A DNA stretch of 6,185 nt from Dehalococcoidia bacterium (lineage in GTDB: Bacteria; Chloroflexota; Dehalococcoidia; Dehalococcoidales; W693): positions 1 to 6,185 of the forward strand of contig DUFE01000039.1 in the NCBI GenBank assembly GCA_011170385.1, read 5' to 3'. The position numbers were made by a program, and so were the translations under genes. Below are positions 3,978-6,185 of this stretch, in pieces (within the stretch, counting starts at the first letter, position 1; each line of letters opens with the position of its first letter). Below the pieces are notes generated by a model, which had not been told where the DNA came from, did no database searches, and was given only the letters and a program-made list of their open reading frames with translations.

Positions 3978-6185
3978 CTACTCGAAGGCAGCGATAGCGA
4001 CCACGCTATCACCTTCCTCAAGCCTCATCAGCCGTACCCCTTGAGTACTACGCCCCTGGATGGTGATACCCTTTCTGGGATCATCCTCCGTTACCGGCGT
4101 GCAGGTAATTATGCCGTTGGCAGATATAATCATAAGATGCTGGTTTTTAGTAACTACCCGTGCCGCGGCAACCTCGCCCGTCTTTTCGGCAACCTTAAAA
4201 GTTCTTACACCGCTGCCAGCGCGGTGCTGACGCGGATAGTCGGCCACCGGTGTGAGCTTGCCGTGCCCGCCGACGGTAACCACCAGCACGTATGCGTCGG
4301 TGGGAGCGACGTCCATACTGACCACCCTGTCTCTTTTACCCAGCTTGACGCCACGAACGCCTCCGCTGGCTCTAAGGCTTGTTCTAAGCTCTGACACCGG
4401 GAACCTGATGGACTGCCCCTGCTGTGTCACCACAAAGATATAATCCTCGTCCCCGGCAAGGCACGCTGCCACCAGGTTGTCGCCGCCGGCTAAATCCATG
4501 GCGATAAGCCCGCTTGAGCGTACCGAGCTAAAACTTTCCACCAACGTCTTTTTTATTTCCCCGTTAGCTGTCGCCATTAGCAGATAGCTGCCTTTCTTGA
4601 ACTCGCTGACGCCAACCACGGCGGTAACTCTCTCCCCTTCAGCAATGGGAAACAGATTGACCACCGCCATCCCCTTGGCGATGCGGGAGGTGTCCGCCGG
4701 TAGCTCGTGGCACTTGAGGCTGAATACCTTGCCCCGGTTGGTGAAGAATAACAAGTTATCATGGGTATCGGCGACTACCAGAAACCTGACGGCATCCTGC
4801 TCGCGGGTTACCATACCGATAATCCCTTTGCCGCCGCGATGTTGCAGTGTATAGGCTTTAGACGGTACCCGTTTCACGAATCCCCGCTCGCTCAAGCTAA
4901 CCACCATCCTCTGGTGGGGAATCAGGTCCTCCTCGTTGAAATCGAGCACTTCCTGCAGGCTTATCTCGGTTCGCCGCGAATCGTCGAACCTGCCTTTCAG
5001 TTCCGCCACCTCCTGCTTTATCAGCAGCAGCATCCGCCTGGGGTTGGACAGTAGCTCTTCCAGGTATGCGATAGTCTTGAGCACCTCCTTGTATTCCTCT
5101 AGTATCTTCTTCCTCTCCAGGTTAGCCAACCGCCGTAACTGCAAATCAAGGATCGCCTGCGCCTGCGCCTGGGACAGGCTGAATTTATCCATCAGCGCCT
5201 TACGCGCCACTTCGGCCGTCTTGGATTCTCGGATGGTCTTAATAATGGCATCTATGTTATCGAGGGCTATTTTAAGACCCTCTAATATATGAGCCCTGTC
5301 TTTTGCAACCTTCAGCTCGAATCGGGAGCGGCGTGTGATTACCTGGTGGCGGAAATCGACGAAGTGCTGCAGGGCTTCCTTGAGGCTGATTACCCTCGGT
5401 TGCCCGGATACCAGCGCCAGCATATTGACGAAGAAAGCGGACTGCATCTGGGTGTGCTTATACAGGTTATTCAGTATCTGCTGTGGCTGCGTCTCCTTTT
5501 TGAGCTCGATGACTATGCGCATGCCCTGACGGTCGGACTCATCCCGCAGCTCGCTGATGCCGGTAATCCTTCTTTCCTTGACCAGCTCGGCTATCTTCTC
5601 TACCAGAGCCGCTTTGTTCACCTGGTAGGGAAGCTCGGTGACTATTATCTGGCGCCTGCCGGCGGTGGAGGCTTCTTCGTAGTAAGCCTTGGCACGAACC
5701 ACGATCCGCCCGTGCCCGGTGGCATAGGCACTGCAGACGCCCTCCTGCCCCAAGATTATGCCGCCGGTGGGGAAATCAGGCCCCTTGATGAATTGCATCA
5801 GCTCATCGACGCTTGCTTCGGGACTATCGATAAGAAAGGATAGGGCATCGCACACCTCACCCAGGTTGTGGGGCGGTATGTTTGTTGCCATACCGACGGC
5901 GATACCGGAGCTGCCGTTAACCAGCAGGTTAGGCAGGCGGCTGGGTAGAACCATCGGCTCCTTGAGGCTGTCGTCAAAGTTGGGCATAAAGTCTACTGTG
6001 TCTTTATCTATATCGACCAGCATCTGCTCGGCGATTTCCGCCAGACGTACCTCGGTATAGCGCATTGCCGCCGGCGGGTCGTTATCAACGCTGCCAAAGT
6101 TTCCCTGCCCATCGATAAGCACATGACGCATTGAGAAGTCCTGCGCCATACGCACCATAGCATCGTAGACGGAGGCATCTCCGTG
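3978..6185 (-). CDS. gyrA: DNA gyrase subunit A, 5' end outside the window
   Basis: The reading frame is open to the right edge, giving 735 visible residues that begin at the HGD motif equivalent to E. coli H80; about 79 N-terminal codons are missing. GyrA is the breakage-reunion subunit of gyrase and works with GyrB to introduce negative supercoils. The catalytic tyrosine (E. coli Y122) is in AAMRYTEVRL, codon 6059-6057. The fragment continues through the tower and coiled-coil dimer region (QAILDLQLRRL) to a C-terminal beta-pinwheel. I count six blade-like repeats starting at GFVKRV. The first carries a GyrA box, QHRGGKG (4844-4824), which separates it from ParC of topoisomerase IV; the fifth has a partial copy, QHRAGSG. 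The quinolone-binding segment reads HGDASVYD, with alanine at E. coli position 83. It ends in AAFE with no long acidic tail and converges on the radical SAM gene. Confidence 0.97.
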   Translation of the reverse strand, partial: HGDASVYDAMVRMAQDFSMRHVLIDGQGNFGSVDNDPPAAMRYTEVRLAEIAEQMLVDIDKDTVDFMPNFDDSLKEPMVLPSRLPNLLVNGSSGIAVGMATNIPPHNLGEVCDALSFLIDSPEASVDELMQFIKGPDFPTGGIILGQEGVCSAYATGHGRIVVRAKAYYEEASTAGRRQIIVTELPYQVNKAALVEKIAELVKERRITGISELRDESDRQGMRIVIELKKETQPQQILNNLYKHTQMQSAFFVNMLALVSGQPRVISLKEALQHFVDFRHQVITRRSRFELKVAKDRAHILEGLKIALDNIDAIIKTIRESKTAEVARKALMDKFSLSQAQAQAILDLQLRRLANLERKKILEEYKEVLKTIAYLEELLSNPRRMLLLIKQEVAELKGRFDDSRRTEISLQEVLDFNEEDLIPHQRMVVSLSERGFVKRVPSKAYTLQHRGGKGIIGMVTREQDAVRFLVVADTHDNLLFFTNRGKVFSLKCHELPADTSRIAKGMAVVNLFPIAEGERVTAVVGVSEFKKGSYLLMATANGEIKKTLVESFSSVRSSGLIAMDLAGGDNLVAACLAGDEDYIFVVTQQGQSIRFPVSELRTSLRASGGVRGVKLGKRDRVVSMDVAPTDAYVLVVTVGGHGKLTPVADYPRQHRAGSGVRTFKVAEKTGEVAAARVVTKNQHLMIISANGIITCTPVTEDDPRKGITIQGRSTQGVRLMRLEEGDSVVAIAAFE

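Noticed and set aside
5289..5843. A 184-codon plus-strand frame inside gyrA
   Set aside because: It lies opposite the conserved GyrA coding sequence and shows no family motif, so it is a frame shadow.
6156..6158. ATG at 6158 as the start of the gyrase gene
   Set aside because: The frame continues upstream to the window edge as HGDASVYDA, conserved GyrA sequence, so this Met is internal.

Overview
The window looks like ordinary chromosomal DNA from a bacterium. The likely source is a Chloroflexota lineage close to Dehalococcoidia. That placement rests on my recollection of how the GyrA, HIT and radical SAM proteins read, not on a search. Base composition is near 50% GC and even across the window. 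There is no insertion sequence, integrase, CRISPR array or rRNA. The densest novelty is a pair of small unrecognised coiled-coil genes at the left end.

Layout, left to right. Bases 1-32 are the 3' end of a tRNA gene (T arm, acceptor strand, encoded CCA) cut by the window edge. A 159-base spacer with a possible weak promoter follows. Next come two small plus-strand genes (192-578 and 626-844) with strong Shine-Dalgarno sites. They encode related alanine/glutamate-rich helical proteins; the first ends in a membrane anchor and the second has none. They converge, with only 11 bases between stop codons, on a minus-strand operon that reads HIT-family nucleotide hydrolase/transferase (1439-1912), then a two-helix PLDc_N-type membrane protein (1176-1418), then a DUF5658-like membrane protein (856-1179). 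The last two overlap by ATGA. A hairpin at the convergent junction may end this operon.

The HIT gene is divergent from a 623-residue B12-binding-type radical SAM protein (2027-3898). The 114-base spacer holds two back-to-back promoter-like sequences, one with a perfect TATAAT. The radical SAM gene converges on the 3' end of gyrA (minus strand, 3978 to the right edge). The visible gyrA covers everything from the quinolone-binding HGD motif to the stop codon; only the first ~79 codons lie outside.

Functionally, gyrA and the tRNA are housekeeping, and the HIT protein probably handles nucleotides such as Ap4A. The radical SAM protein belongs to a widespread family of unknown reaction. The two small membrane proteins and the two coiled-coil proteins have no assigned role. 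I see no sign that these genes form one pathway. I do not see a clear new defence or mobile system here; the tandem coiled-coil pair is the best candidate for something undescribed.
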